This document shows, one piece after another, positions 25,498 to 36,535 of a stretch of 64,000 nucleotides of DNA (the stretch's first letter is position 1; every line of letters starts with the position of its first letter). This DNA is from Sabethes cyaneus (taxonomy: Eukaryota; Arthropoda; Insecta; Diptera; Culicidae), in contig NC_071354.1 of NCBI RefSeq assembly GCF_943734655.1, positions 36,109,347 through 36,173,346 of the forward strand, in the 5' to 3' direction. Position numbers and translations under genes: made by a program. The notes beneath the pieces are model-generated. The model was not told the DNA's origin. It worked only from the letters and a program-made list of their open reading frames with translations, and searched no databases.

Positions 25498-26262
25498 TAG
25501 GGTATGTTGCTACATCGTCGTAATTGCCTATTCCCGTCCTATACAACACAAATTATTAAAAATATCAGCATTTTTATGACACACAATGCAAAACTAGTTA
25601 TTTCCTAATATTTTAGTTAGTTGTCTATCATACGCAATCAATCAAAGTGAGCTGAGATCTAGTTGAATGCTTTTTATCATTAAAGAAGTCCTACCAGCCA
25701 AATTTCCTACGATTTTTCGTGCGACGAAGAAGAAAATGTCGACTTATCGTTTTAATTTCCGTCATTCATAAATGAAAATAACTCACGCAAGGCATTGTCG
25801 TTATTCCACAGCCAGAAAAGCTTGCCTGACCTGCAGAAATTTTGTAGAATAACATTTGTCAAGCCGTCCTACACAAATACATGCGCGTTAGCTTCGTAAA
25901 CATTGTTGTGATTTTTAGTTCGGACGATGAAAAATTTTGTTGGACGGATTTTAAAACGGTACGACGAATTTTAGCAATAAAGTCAGTTGCGTAATTTCAA
26001 TTATATGCTTTAATAGTCGCTTTTTTCAGTGATTTAAAAGTTCACGGATCGGAAGGTAAGTGTGTTTTAGTCAAATCAGTACAAGAACTATTGGAGTATT
26101 CACTAAATCCATCCAGCAAATGATGAAAATTAGAATGGCTTTCCTTATTACGACGGGAATTAGAGAAAGACCCTACGTATCACGAGTTACTAAAACTGAA
26201 AAAATCGTGGTGGCCCGACCATAACTGTGGCCCGACGATAACGGCATCACCCTACACATATA
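25498..26262. repeat. Possible unclassified repeat with AGGGT...ACCCT ends
   Basis: The left edge AGGGTATGTTGCTACATCGT and the right edge in reverse complement AGGGTGATGCCGTTATCGT are similar, as would be diverged terminal inverted repeats. The right edge carries the GTGGCCCGACCATAAC motif seen in the neighbouring foldback structure. The interior has no open frame of note. Assignment is tentative. Confidence 0.35.
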
Positions 26263-26284
26263 ATTACAATTGGTCAAGTATTAA

Positions 26285-27565
26285 AAGTCAAAATGTAGTC
26301 TACTACGATTGTATTCTACTGCCAAATGCCGAATTGGCTCCTGCAGGCCATAGTTGGTACGATGTGTTCCTATACGTAAAAGCTGTTGATGTCGCTGAGG
26401 GCGCAATGGGCAATACAGTTGGAGTGAAGAACGTACAGCAGGGCTATCGTGTATCCCCCTTAGTATCTTGTGTGCCATACGATAATATCTTTCCGCCGTT
26501 GTTCAAGTCAGGTAATGCCAATTAAACTACACAGGTTTTCGTAAGATGGTAGACTTTTGGGATTCCTCCAATTTGCCTCCCTGGTAAATTTTCCTGACGA
26601 AGCGTTTCTGAATTCTTTCAATTCGTTGAGACTAATAGTCATAGTGGGGGTCCCACACAGCGCAGCTTGTTTCTAAAGTGCGCAATGTTCCAGGGTCTTG
26701 AAATTCTTTGCCAATCCTTAGTACCATTCCCAGTTGTCGAGTTGCGTTGCTGATGATCATCTCGTAATGTTGTCTAAACATTATTTGTTCATCCAAAATA
26801 ACTCTGAGATCACTAGCCCTATTACCACGTTGCAAGACTTGATCATTGATGCGGTAGTCGTATACTAATGTATGTTTTTTTCGGAAGAAACTGATGATGG
26901 TACATTTTGGGATGCTTATAGTCATGCAGTTGCAAGCGCACCATTCAGAAAACCGGTCAATCAGTTCTTGAAGTCTCAGACAACCGTCCGATTTTGGCAG
27001 CATCCGCATAAAGCAATCTACTGCCGGTGCCGGACGGTAATAGTCGGGATATATCGTTTATAAACCAAGAAAACAGTAGTGGTCCTAACGTGCTACCGTG
27101 AGGTACTCCCGAATTATTTTGGAACCAACAAGATAGAGACGCATCAAGTTTTATTGCCATCCTGCGGTCTCGTAGATAAGAATCGAACCAGGCTTTTAAA
27201 CCAGTAAACACACCCAATTTATCAAGCTTAGCCAGCAGAATTGCGTGGTGCACGCGATCAAATGCAGCCTTCAAGTCAGTGAAGACTGCATCAACTTGAA
27301 AACGCCGGTCCGTTGCGTTAGCTGAAACACATCTTCCAGGAAAAAACCCATGCTGTGACGTCGATATGTAGTTATTAACATGAAACCACAGATGCTTATA
27401 AACAATTGCCTCGAAAACTTTTGAGCAAGCGCACAGAGGAGTAATTCCACGGTAGTGTTCCACATTCCGTTTGTCACTTTTCTTGAATACTGAAAACATA
27501 AAGGAGGACTTCCAAATACGAGGAAATTGCTGACATTGCATGGAGAGATTGAATAATGCAGCGAT
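26285..27565 (-). pseudogene. Jockey-type non-LTR reverse transcriptase relic
   Basis: Minus-strand frames give, in order: FKKSDKRNVEHYRGITPLCA (about 27480), YISTSQHGFFPGRC (27350), the motif-A region VFTDLKAAFDRVHHAILL (about 27260), NNSGVPHGSTLGPLLF (27090), the active-site box degraded to LLYADAA (27035), and the thumb/C-terminal part (26632-27009, then YCPLRPQRHQQLLRI near 26380). Motif order and the GVPxGSxLGPLLF box fit the Jockey/CR1 group. At least two frameshifts occur, the second active-site aspartate is replaced by alanine, and the endonuclease is absent, so it is dead. Confidence 0.8.
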
Positions 27566-27577
27566 TGTCGATTTAAA

Positions 27578-28420
27578 AACCTCACAGCAGTTGCACCGTT
27601 GTTGAGTAATCAGAATCAGTCTGGACGTAAGATGACCAAGGTACTGGGAATTTCGCAGTCAAGCTTGAAGAATATTTTGAAACATGATCTTCGATTGATT
27701 TCATACAAAAAACAACGGGTACACGGTTTGACTGAATAGCAGAAGGTTCTAAGAGTCGAAAGATGTCAAGGCAGCTGCTTAAGCGGCGAGTATGAAATTC
27801 TGTTTTCGGACAAAACATATTCCTGCTACTGGATCACCACAACCAACAAAACGATCATGCAGCACATCTTTCTGATATTCCTCGCGACAAACTAGCTGTT
27901 CAAAGGTTCCAGAATGTTTTCAGGATGATGGTATGGGGATGTTTCTTAAAAATTTGAAGGTTCCATTGCCGTTCATTGAACTTGTTGTTAAAATCAACAT
28001 AAAAAGTTACATCGATAATGTTTTGATTTAAGAATCGGTCGCCAAAAAACACTACAAGAAAGCACCATACCGCTTCCAACAAGGTCCTGCACCGTCTCAC
28101 CAGGCGAAAGCTCACAGGCTTGTTGTGACTTGTGAGGACAATTTTTCTGGTTTTATTTCTTCGAAAGAGAGACCTACCTGGTCGCCTGACTTGAATTCTT
28201 TCGACTTCTACTTCATGCATGGGGTAAGCAAACTAGGGAACACCAAAGAGTTGACTGTGGATGCTTCCGACCAAGCAACGTTTGGAGAAGATTTGGTATC
28301 AAATGCCTCAGAATATCGTGCGTGCCAGCTGTTACGCGTTATTTTGTCCATCAAAAGTTTTATTTTCAGCTGACCAAAATTTTATGTCAACTTCAAAAAA
28401 CGTTTCGTTTATTTCGTTCT
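27578..28420 (+). pseudogene. Tc1/mariner (ITm) transposase relic
   Basis: Scattered plus-strand frames show a helix-turn-helix-like start (KMTKVLGISQSSLKNIL, near 27630), VHGLTE then VLRVERCQ (27710-27760), ILFSDK, which holds the first catalytic Asp (27795), an MVWGCF-like box (27930), a QQGPAPSH-like box (28078), and FISSKERPTWSPDLNSFDFY (28155-28210) with the last catalytic Asp block. The spacing and the SPDLN box match mosquito ITm transposases of the DD37 kind. Multiple stops and frameshifts; terminal repeats not found. Confidence 0.65.
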
Positions 28421-28779
28421 GATTTAGTGTCAGGTTTTCTCGGTTCCTTAGCTGTTTTGGCTTCTGTTAACTCTATTGCAGATCACTTTCAATCTTTTTG
28501 TTGTCCGCAGTTCAAGCTTACATTTTTAAAATTGATACCCATTCATAGATCCATTGTTGTTAAACCATCCCATCGTTTTGTCGTGAAAGAAAGTGAATGT
28601 TTCGGGGAACATTTAACTCAAAGCTTGCGTGCATGGTAAAATGAAGACATTGAGGTTGCAGATTTTGTCCCAGAAGCAAAAAAATAAAACAAAAACAAAT
28701 TAAGTAGAACACAAGTATCACTGGAATTCACTCTAACTTTGTTTTCCATTCGTTCCTTCGCTTCATTTGTTTGTTACAG

Positions 28780-29240
28780 GTGCAGCACCAAAGTAAAACT
28801 CATCCGCCGGAAGGAGCAGCTCGCGTAAGTGGAGAAAGTGCGGCGCCAGCTCGGGGTGCGAAGGTGTGAGTGAAACACGCGAGCCTTTTCGGGCGCTGCT
28901 AATTATATGTAGTGCCAGTGTCTAAAGCTTTGTGTGTCTGTGTGTGTGTAAGTAATAGTGACAGTGCATCATCGTTGACTGCACACGCCGGTTACCTTAA
29001 AATTGGCCACCGAATAAAAGCTAACCCACCCACAGCCAACAGAGTGCCTCGGCCGGGAGTGCGGAAGCAATCAATCAGCGTGAGAAACGAGAATTCCCGA
29101 ACGAAAAATTAGTGTAACTTCCGTTCGTTTAGCCTATGGAACACGAGCCGATCCGCAGCATATACGGTCGAGAAGATCCTTGACAAGGTGTTGCATCTGG
29201 AGGCGGGAACCAACGGGAACTATATCTAGGAAACGGATTG
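28780..29240 (+). other. Candidate spliced untranslated exon
   Basis: A pyrimidine-rich tract ending TTGTTACAG (AG at 28778-28779) is followed by 461 bp of GC-richer DNA and then the consensus donor GTAAG at 29241. The composition (GTGAGTGAAACACG, CAACAGAGTGCC) is that of an insect 5' leader. The best ATG (29134) opens only 15 codons, which argues for an untranslated exon. With the island at 13.1-13.96 kb it could belong to one long plus-strand gene whose coding exons lie elsewhere. Inference from splice signals and composition only. Confidence 0.35.
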
Positions 29241-30955
29241 GTAAGATAGTTTATTTTATCACTGTCACTACGGTCGGTCGGCTCCCCTGCTGTATTTCCC
29301 CTTACAAGGGAGGCAATTATTTGTTGCATTTTAGTTGGATGTTTCAAATTAATTGGAGCCAACTTCAGTTTATCTTGATGAACTAATTCTGTGTTGCGTG
29401 TTGCTTGAAATGTGGTTTAGTCAATTATCCGGTTAGTACGGGTAGTTCACATGTGTGAAGTTTCGTTGCGGTATGTAAAGTTTTTTTATTTTGCTAATTT
29501 TGTTTTTGACTTGACCGACATTTTCGACTAACTTAATTTGTAAGACCTCAAAAGAAAACGACTAAGAAATGACTTTAAATGGTTGTGACATCGAGTATTT
29601 AATCTTTTCCCGTGTGTACATGCTCACGGTCTGATGTTGGGGTGTCTGTCGTCAAACAGTTCTTTCAGATCAGAAATTTACTCGCCCCGCAACAATGCGG
29701 CATAGCACAAGCGGCGAATGATTACGCCAAATGATAAACAGAAACGAAATGGTTTTGCCTTCGTCCAGGTCCGCTAGGCGCTAGGCGGAAAGGCGGCGAA
29801 TGTTTTAGGTAAATATGTTTCAACCTAGATTTTTTGTCCGCCACCCTCACCAAAAACCCGCTCTCGGATCGGACTGAACTCGATTCCGTCAGTAGGTACC
29901 TACCTGCCGTTTGTTAGTGTAGGGGAGGCATATGCAAATGTATATGCCATTTGCACACGTAACCTGTTTTTTGCTTGGTCACTCTACTTTGGCCGGGTCG
30001 CGTCAGTACGGTACGGTATGGTACCGTTTGGCCACTGTGGACAAGTCAACCCGGCTACTGACTGGTGTGTACTGTACTGACCCGCTCAGTGGGCGCAGGT
30101 TCTTCTCCTTCCCCAGTTCTACTGGGCCAACCTGGGCTGTGTATCGCAATATAATACCAACGAACGGTCGGCACTCGGACGTGAGAGGAAAAAACCTCCT
30201 TGACTGTGTTCAAGGATTTCGCAATCGGGCGGCAACCGTTTTCCTTCAACTTTGTACTTAGAATGAATAGTTCAAGATGAATGGAGGAAAAAAAGCTATC
30301 AAAAGGGCACTATCTAGGCAAATAGCTGTGCCGAAGCATCCGGATATTTTAATAACCGTTTATACGACGAGATGGCTAAGAGTTTATTACATCTAACCCA
30401 TCGAAATAATTTGACACCATTTGAATCAGCTTTAAATGACTTACCAAACTTTGCCAGAAATTATCCGCAAATCCACAAATAACATTTCATGTAAGGAGCT
30501 TGTGCCAGTACAATCATCCTTAGATTTAAAGATACCAGTGTTGGGAACACTGCATTTCACTGCGCTATCGTTTATTTATGATTTATGTGGGAATAAAGAT
30601 TTTTAATGTTACCTCGTTTGAAATGTTGGTGGTTTCATTGTTGATTTGATCTTTAAGGAAAATTATGTGAAACAGCTGTACTGTGGTGTAGAGAAAAATT
30701 GTCGGTCATTACCTAACTCATGACTCATCATGAGTTATTTCGTAAAATAATTGTATTTTTTAACTGCATTGTTAAATCGGTACTTTAGGGACCTTGAAAA
30801 TATATCCGTGAGCAGAAAAGTTTAAGTTTTACTGACAGATCATTCTGAACGATTTGGTTTATAGCTTTCATAATAAAATATCACATAGAAAAAATAATGA
30901 ATTTTTAGCAGTCTTAGTTCGTTTCCGGCATGTGCGCTTTATATTTTATCGAGCA
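29241..30955. other. Non-coding stretch, nothing recognised
   Basis: Moderately GC-rich parts (29640-30250) without a recognised domain, the rest AT-rich. Could be intron of the putative leader gene. Confidence 0.4.
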
Positions 30956-32078
30956 CTAGCTGACCAGACGAACTTCGTATTGCCAAAAATTAAACTGTGT
31001 TGTACATAAATTGTAAATCTCGGATGACCTTTGTCACAATCTTGAGTTTTGCAAGTTTCTGGGGAGTTCATGGGTGTTTTAACATACAAATTTTTCTCAC
31101 AGTAAAGTAGAAAACAACTCTCCCCATTGCTTAGCCTGATAAAATAAAGCGGATAGCATTTAAATATTCGCTATCACTACAAACCATTTCGCCGAATACC
31201 ATTTTGCGGAACACCAATTCTCGTTGACCATAAGGCGGAATATAGAGTTTCGCAGAATACCATTTCGCGAAAAACCTTAAGCGGGATGTACCGTTTCAAG
31301 GAAAATCTTTTCGTAGAAAGTACCAGTTCGCATGGGTGACCCAACTGAAGGAAAGTAATAGAGGTCAGTAGATCTAGGAAAATAAATAAACCTAGATAGA
31401 GGTGATCTCTACGGGGGGCTGCCCCCCGCAGTGGCCGACGCTTCCGACGGCAGGTCGCCGGCAACACTCGCGGCCTGTGACCGTCTCGCGCTGAATTATC
31501 TAATGTTACTAATGATAGTTTTTTGTGGTCTTGTTATTGATTAATGTTTTATGAAAGAGTATAAAATTTCTCGAGTTCGATTAGTTTTTGAGTTACGCAA
31601 AAATTTCTGTTTTATTTGTATGATAGTCCTTATCCCCCTACCACAGGGGCGAGGGGTCTCAAACCACCATTAAAAAAAATCCTGCCTCCAATACCCCCCA
31701 CATGCCAAATTTGGTTCCATTTGCTTGATTACTTCTCGAGGTATGAGGAAATTTGTATTTCATTTGAATGGGAGCCCCCCTCCTAAAAAGGTAAGGGGTC
31801 CTAAATCATGATAGAAAAAATTCATGCCTCCAAAAATACCCACATGTCAAATAGGGTTCCATTTGATTAATTAGTTTTCGAGTTATGAGGAAATTTGTAT
31901 TTCATTTGTATGGAGGCTCCCCCTCTTAGTGTGAGGAGGGGTCTCTAACCATCATAAGAACCTTCCCTGGCCCCAAAAATCCCTATATGCAAATTTTCAC
32001 GTCGATCGGTTCAGTAGTTTTCGATTCTATAAGGAACATTCGGGCAGACAGACAGAAATCCATTTTTATAGGTATAGA
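30956..32078 (-). mobile_element. Non-autonomous Helitron, 3 internal units
   Basis: Minus-strand start TCTATACCTATAAAAATGG, end ACGAAGTTCGTCTGGTCAGCTAG, inserted between A and T. It has about three minisatellite units (31570, 31732, 31877). It also has a short GC-rich block at 31400-31490 that is absent from the copy at 16493 but present in the copy at 42900. The unique 3' part (31180-31330, CCATTTCG words) is about 95 percent identical to 16720-16880. Confidence 0.85.
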
Positions 32079-32079
32079 T

Positions 32080-32104
32080 TTGTATGGGAGCCCCCCCCCC
32101 CTCT
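32080..32104 (-). repeat. Helitron internal remnant next to the foldback element
   Basis: TTTGTATGGGAG plus a C-run is the standard spacer of the Helitron minisatellite. It continues naturally into the piece at 35461-35623, suggesting one Helitron was split by the intervening insertions. Confidence 0.5.
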
Positions 32105-32369
32105 TTTTTTCATACGTGGACTCATCACTGCGACCAGTATAGTTGATCTATTGTAATATCGCCCGGGTGTTTGCTGTGCGACTTGCACTGCATTTCTTTT
32201 TGCTATAATGCTATTGAAGGAGCGTTGAGCGATATGCTTATTAAATTTTATGCGTTCTTGTGGGGGTTACCCTTCCTTCAAAGCTTGATCTACTTTACCC
32301 ACTTATTCCTCGCTGCTAGTAGTATCCCATATTATAGTCGTCCCTGGCGAGGACTCATTCGTACCTCTG

Positions 32370-35241
32370 CACTATGGTCGAAAAAGCCAAAATTCCAGAC
32401 CAAAATCAATATCTCGAAAACCATTGGCTCTACATATTTCATATATTCAGAAGATTTTGTTTAGAAAAAAGACCTATCTTTTAGTATAATTAGTCATTAG
32501 GGTGGTCCACTTTTACTCGTTATAAAATTTTTAACTTTTTTGTCTTGCGATATAGAGCAATACTTTCTACTACAAAGTTGTAAATAATTTATTTTGCAGA
32601 AACTTTGCTGAAGAAACCAAATTTGTATCTCATCTGTGTATCACTATACAACGAATTTTCTAGATTAAGTCAGGGTAGATCTTGAAAAAGCAGTTTTTTT
32701 GCTCTAACTTTTTTATTTGAAAACCAATTTGAAAACTTTGTTCGGATGACTTTTAGAACGTAAAATGATGCATTTTTTAAAACTTCTAGATAGTTGCTAT
32801 CTATTGTCTGAAAGAAGATATAGAAGTTTTCGACTCAAAATATTATAGTTTTCCACGGCGTCTCACACTTCCGTTGGCACATATTTTCGAAAACGGAATG
32901 AATGGTCTAAAAGTACGTACCTGGATCTAAAAAATCCATGTAATGGCATTTTTCCAGACTTCTCCTATTCTGAGAAAAACGCATTTGAAAAGTAAGTATT
33001 TTTCCATATTCAGCCCGCTGTGGTCCAAAGGTTCACCAATATCTACGATCCGCAGGACCTGGGGGAAAAGTTGGGTTCGAATTCTGTTATAATTGACTCC
33101 CATTATAGCTTGTTTTGTTCCATGGACCCGTAAACGTTGCTTCAAGGGCCATCCCTTACCTGTTTTTTCGTTCTGGAGACACTATAAACACGTTTGTTTC
33201 ATTACTTTCTTCTACCGTCCCCTCCATCTGTTGTAAAAAAACTATCGTTACGAAAAACAGTAGTTATAAAAAAAGAGTATTTCTACATCTCTGGACTGAA
33301 GTATTGCGCTTGCGTAGTTTTGTTTAAGGCGGAATTAGTCGTCATCGACTCTGCCAATTTCAAAAGCAGTATAAAAACAATTTCAAAAGCAACAGAAAAA
33401 ATCTGTTCATGTGTTTTGTTCTGTTCTGTTCAATATATTCGGCGTGCAGATTGGCAAAAAGAACGCAGGATTTACATTTTTGTAAACAGAATCCCGCTTT
33501 TGGGCCCAAAAACTGCTTCTGGAATTGGGCTTTCCGACGAAAAGTTAATGACTGCTAGTTTCCCGTTAAGCGTGTAGATCTATCGCATATGTTTTCTTAT
33601 TTAAAAACCTTCTGATCTTTTTAGAAAGAAAACTAACATAAATTCGAGGTATTCTAAAATGTTTTCAAGGTTTTTGGAATTTGCTATAATTTTTTTTTAA
33701 TATTTTGTATAGACAAGTATTTCCATTTTGCTTGCCGCCTTGCAGACTGATTCTAGCAGAATAAGCTCACAGTTGCTTACTTCTACGGCATGATAACGAG
33801 AGATTTTACGTATTCTCTCAGCACTCAAGTCGGCCAAATGTTTTTAGGATGACCTATCAATACAAAAAAAAATCGGGCTGCATTTTGTCCACAGCATAAA
33901 ATAAAATTAATTTTTGAATCTCGATGAGACTTGTTTAATAAGAATGCGGTATCAATCGATGAAGTAGTCGGGACATCATAATCATTCGATATTATTGCAA
34001 TATTTTCAAAACTTTATCCAGGAATTAGTAATGGTGCGTTGAAATATTCCTCATTGTACTTTAAAACTTATGTTGAGCTTTGCTAATACTTTAAATAATT
34101 CTTGAAGGAAAATGCATGTATCCCTTGTAATTGAACAATTTTTTTTTCGATTCCATCGGCATGTCCTTCTTTACGACACTGTGTATGCTTTGAAAACTTC
34201 ATTACATACTTTTCGGATTTTTTCGACGGAGTTTCCTTGCGTATTTTTTCACAAAGAAAACAATTCGCGTTTGTCCATTTCTTTAAAAGTACCCCCAATA
34301 TTACTTTTTAATAAAAAGGTTTTAAAGCGTCGTTTTCTAACTTACCTGCGATATTTACAACGGTAGTTTTTTTTTAGAATAGATGGAGGGGACGGTAGAA
34401 GAAAGTAATGAAGCAAACGTGCTTAAAGTGTCTGCAGAGCGAAAAAACAGGTAATGGATGGTCCTTGAAGCAACGTTTACGGGTCCATGGAACAAAACAA
34501 GCTATAATGGGAGTCAATTATAACAGAATTCGAACCCAACTTTTCCCCAGGCCCTGCGGATAGTAGATATTGGTGAACCTTTGGACCACAGCGGGCCTGA
34601 ATATGGAAAAATACTAACTTTTCAAATGCGTTTTTCTCAGAATAGGAGAAGTCTGGAAAAATGCCATTACATGGATTTTGTAGATCCAGATACGTACTTT
34701 TAGACCATTCATTCCGTTTTCGAAAATATGTGCCAACGGAAGTGTGAGACGCCGTGGAAAACTATAATATTTTGAATCGAAAACTTCTATATCTTCCTTC
34801 AGACAATAGATAGCAACTATCTAGAAGTTTTAAAAAATGCATCATTTTACGTTCTAAAAGTCATCCGAACAAAGTTTTCAAATTGGTTTTCAAATAAAAA
34901 AGTTAGAGCAAAAAAACTGCTTTTTCAAGATCCACCCTGACTTAATCTAGAAAATTCGTTGTATAGTAATACACAGATGAGATACAAATTTGATTTCTCC
35001 AGCAAAGTTTCTGCAAAATAAATTATTTACAACTTTGTAGTAGAAAGTATTGCTCTATATCGCAAGACAAAAAAGTTAAAATTTTTATAACGAGTAAAAG
35101 TGGACCACCCTAATGACTAATTATACTAAAAGATAGGTCTTTTTTTCTAAACAAAATCTTCTGAATATATGAAATATGTAGAGCCAATGGTTTTCGAGAT
35201 ATTGATTTTTGTTTGGAATTTTGGCTTTTTCGACCATAGTG
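32370..35241. mobile_element. Transib-like foldback transposon with 5-bp target duplication
   Basis: Two arms of about 0.87 kb (32370-33240 and 34370-35241) are inverted copies more than 95 percent identical by eye. The termini are CACTATGGTCGAAAAAGCC, matching the CACWRTG start of Transib elements. CTCTG is duplicated at both flanks (32365-32369 and 35242-35246), and 5 bp is the Transib duplication length. The spacer (33241-34369) has short frames without a transposase, so the element is non-autonomous. Each arm holds a B-box-like GGGTTCGAATTC. The superfamily is inferred from termini and duplication length. Confidence 0.8.
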
Positions 35242-35284
35242 CTCTGACCAGTACACTTAAACTATAGAAGGGATATTTGAACTG

Positions 35285-35460
35285 TCAAGAGGCTTCAGAG
35301 GGTAAATATAGAATTCAGCATGAAGGAAAGGTAAATGGAGGGGACTGAGAATAAACCCATGCCAGAGTCACTTGACATCGAATGGCTTGATTCTACTAAG
35401 ATTCGAACCCACGACCACTCGCTTGCAAGTGGTAACCTTGCGGTTACGGAGTCCCCCTAG
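35285..35460 (-). mobile_element. tRNA-derived SINE
   Basis: The minus-strand head GGGGGACTCCGTAACCGCAA and the B box TGGGTTCGAATCTTAG are tRNA-like. A ~110-bp body follows, ending near the foldback element's right flank. It differs from the two Feilai-like SINEs in this window and is probably another family. Confidence 0.6.
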
Positions 35461-35623
35461 CTCCCCCCTCTTAGTGGTGGGAGGGATCTCTAACCATCAT
35501 AAGAACCTTCCCCGGCCCCAAAAACCCCTACATGCAAATTTTCACTCCAATTGGTTCAGTAGTTTTCGATTCTATAAGGAACATAGGGACAGACAGACAG
35601 AAATTCATTTTTATGGGTATAGA
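35461..35623 (-). mobile_element. Helitron 5'-end fragment
   Basis: The minus strand starts TCTATACCCATAAAAATGAA (35623 downward), then CTGTCTGTCTGTC and the first G/C-run unit, and stops at the SINE. The A before TC (T at 35624 on +) is kept. Likely the other half of the remnant at 32080-32104. Confidence 0.75.
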
Positions 35624-36085
35624 TTTTGGTATGATAGGTTGATATAATCAACGCGCCACTGAAATTTTGCAATTTTCTAAAACTGATTGTTTTAATAAAA
35701 TAAATATATTCCGTTAGTCATTCTCAATTTCCAGCAAAATCAATTTAATTGCTTGCTATGCCAAGAAAACCGATTGATAATAACTTTCTTTCTGCAAAAC
35801 ACTTTACTTTGAGAAATTTTTCTTTGCGAGCTAAAACAGAATACTAGAGTCTGGCAATATGGCCTCGCATAAAAATAAATGATTTCAGTGTTGAACTCTA
35901 ATATTCTTCATAACAGCAGCAATAAATCTGATTTGTCATGGTGTTGCCGTTTTAATAGCTCTATTTAACTATCAAATTTATTGCGGCTTGACAAGCAACC
36001 GTAATAAGATCAATTTCGATTGGTGCGCCATATTGTATTACTACGCCACACGTTGAGGCGCAACGTGCTAGATGGCTCGACCAGG

Positions 36086-36195
36086 GGTGACATTGCGATT
36101 CTCGTTTCGAGTGATTTTGGTTCGTTTCGACCACGGGAAACAAATGGGCGAAACGAACCATCAAAATCACTCGAAACGAGAATCGCAATGTCACC
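36086..36195. mobile_element. MITE, 110-bp near-perfect palindrome, CCAGG duplication
   Basis: The ends GGTGACATTGCGATTCTCG and CGAGAATCGCAATGTCACC are inverted repeats whose match continues for about 48 bp per arm around a ~12-bp loop. CCAGG at 36081-36085 and 36196-36200 is a 5-bp duplication. The host retroelement codons (LDQVEAD) are restored when the element and one CCAGG are ignored. Confidence 0.85.
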
Positions 36196-36225
36196 CCAGG
36201 TTGAAGCCGACTTGTGTGTGTCGAG

Positions 36226-36422
36226 CAGGGATGCCAGGTGATTTTTTGAAAAGTCTTCACGAATCAAGGAAAAATGTCTTCATTTGTCTTCCTTCGGCTT
36301 TCCGCCCATTTAAATTGCATGGTGAAGACATGTCTTCACATGTCTTCAAGCGAAGACATTTCACTTTTTTGTAACAAACATGTCTTCAAAATGAAGACAT
36401 GTCTTCACTTCTGGCATCTCTG
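36226..36422. mobile_element. hAT-type MITE with 8-bp target duplication
   Basis: The ends CAGGGATGCCAG and CTGGCATCTCTG are inverted repeats with the CAGGG/CAGAG start usual for hAT. GTGTCGAG is duplicated at 36218-36225 and 36423-36430. The interior contains about nine copies of TGTCTTCA or its complement TGAAGACA. 197 bp, non-coding. Confidence 0.9.
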
Positions 36423-36535
36423 GTGTCGAGACGCGCAACGAATTGACAACGAGTAGCCCTGGACCGAGTACAATGGAGAGGAATTCTTGATACGGCAAGA
36501 GCCACTCCGGCTCTCGGCTGCTAAAGTAAGTAACG

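Larger units (their letters stand above)
36045..36535 (+). mobile_element. RTE-like 3' fragment carrying two nested MITEs
   Basis: With the MITEs set aside, the plus strand reads GARWLDQVEADLCVSRRATN and then RVALDRVQWRGILDTARAT, the last domain of RTE-like proteins, and ends in a TAAGTAAG-type tail at 36525-36535. MITEs occupy 36086-36195 and 36226-36422 and leave exact target duplications. Only the last ~190 bp of the original retroelement remain. Confidence 0.75.

Noticed and set aside
35400..35460. A tRNA gene suggested by the B box GGTTCGAATCT
   Set aside because: The rest of the cloverleaf does not fold convincingly, and a SINE-type body follows; treated as a tRNA-derived SINE. The same reasoning applies at 3160-3230 and 11870-11930.
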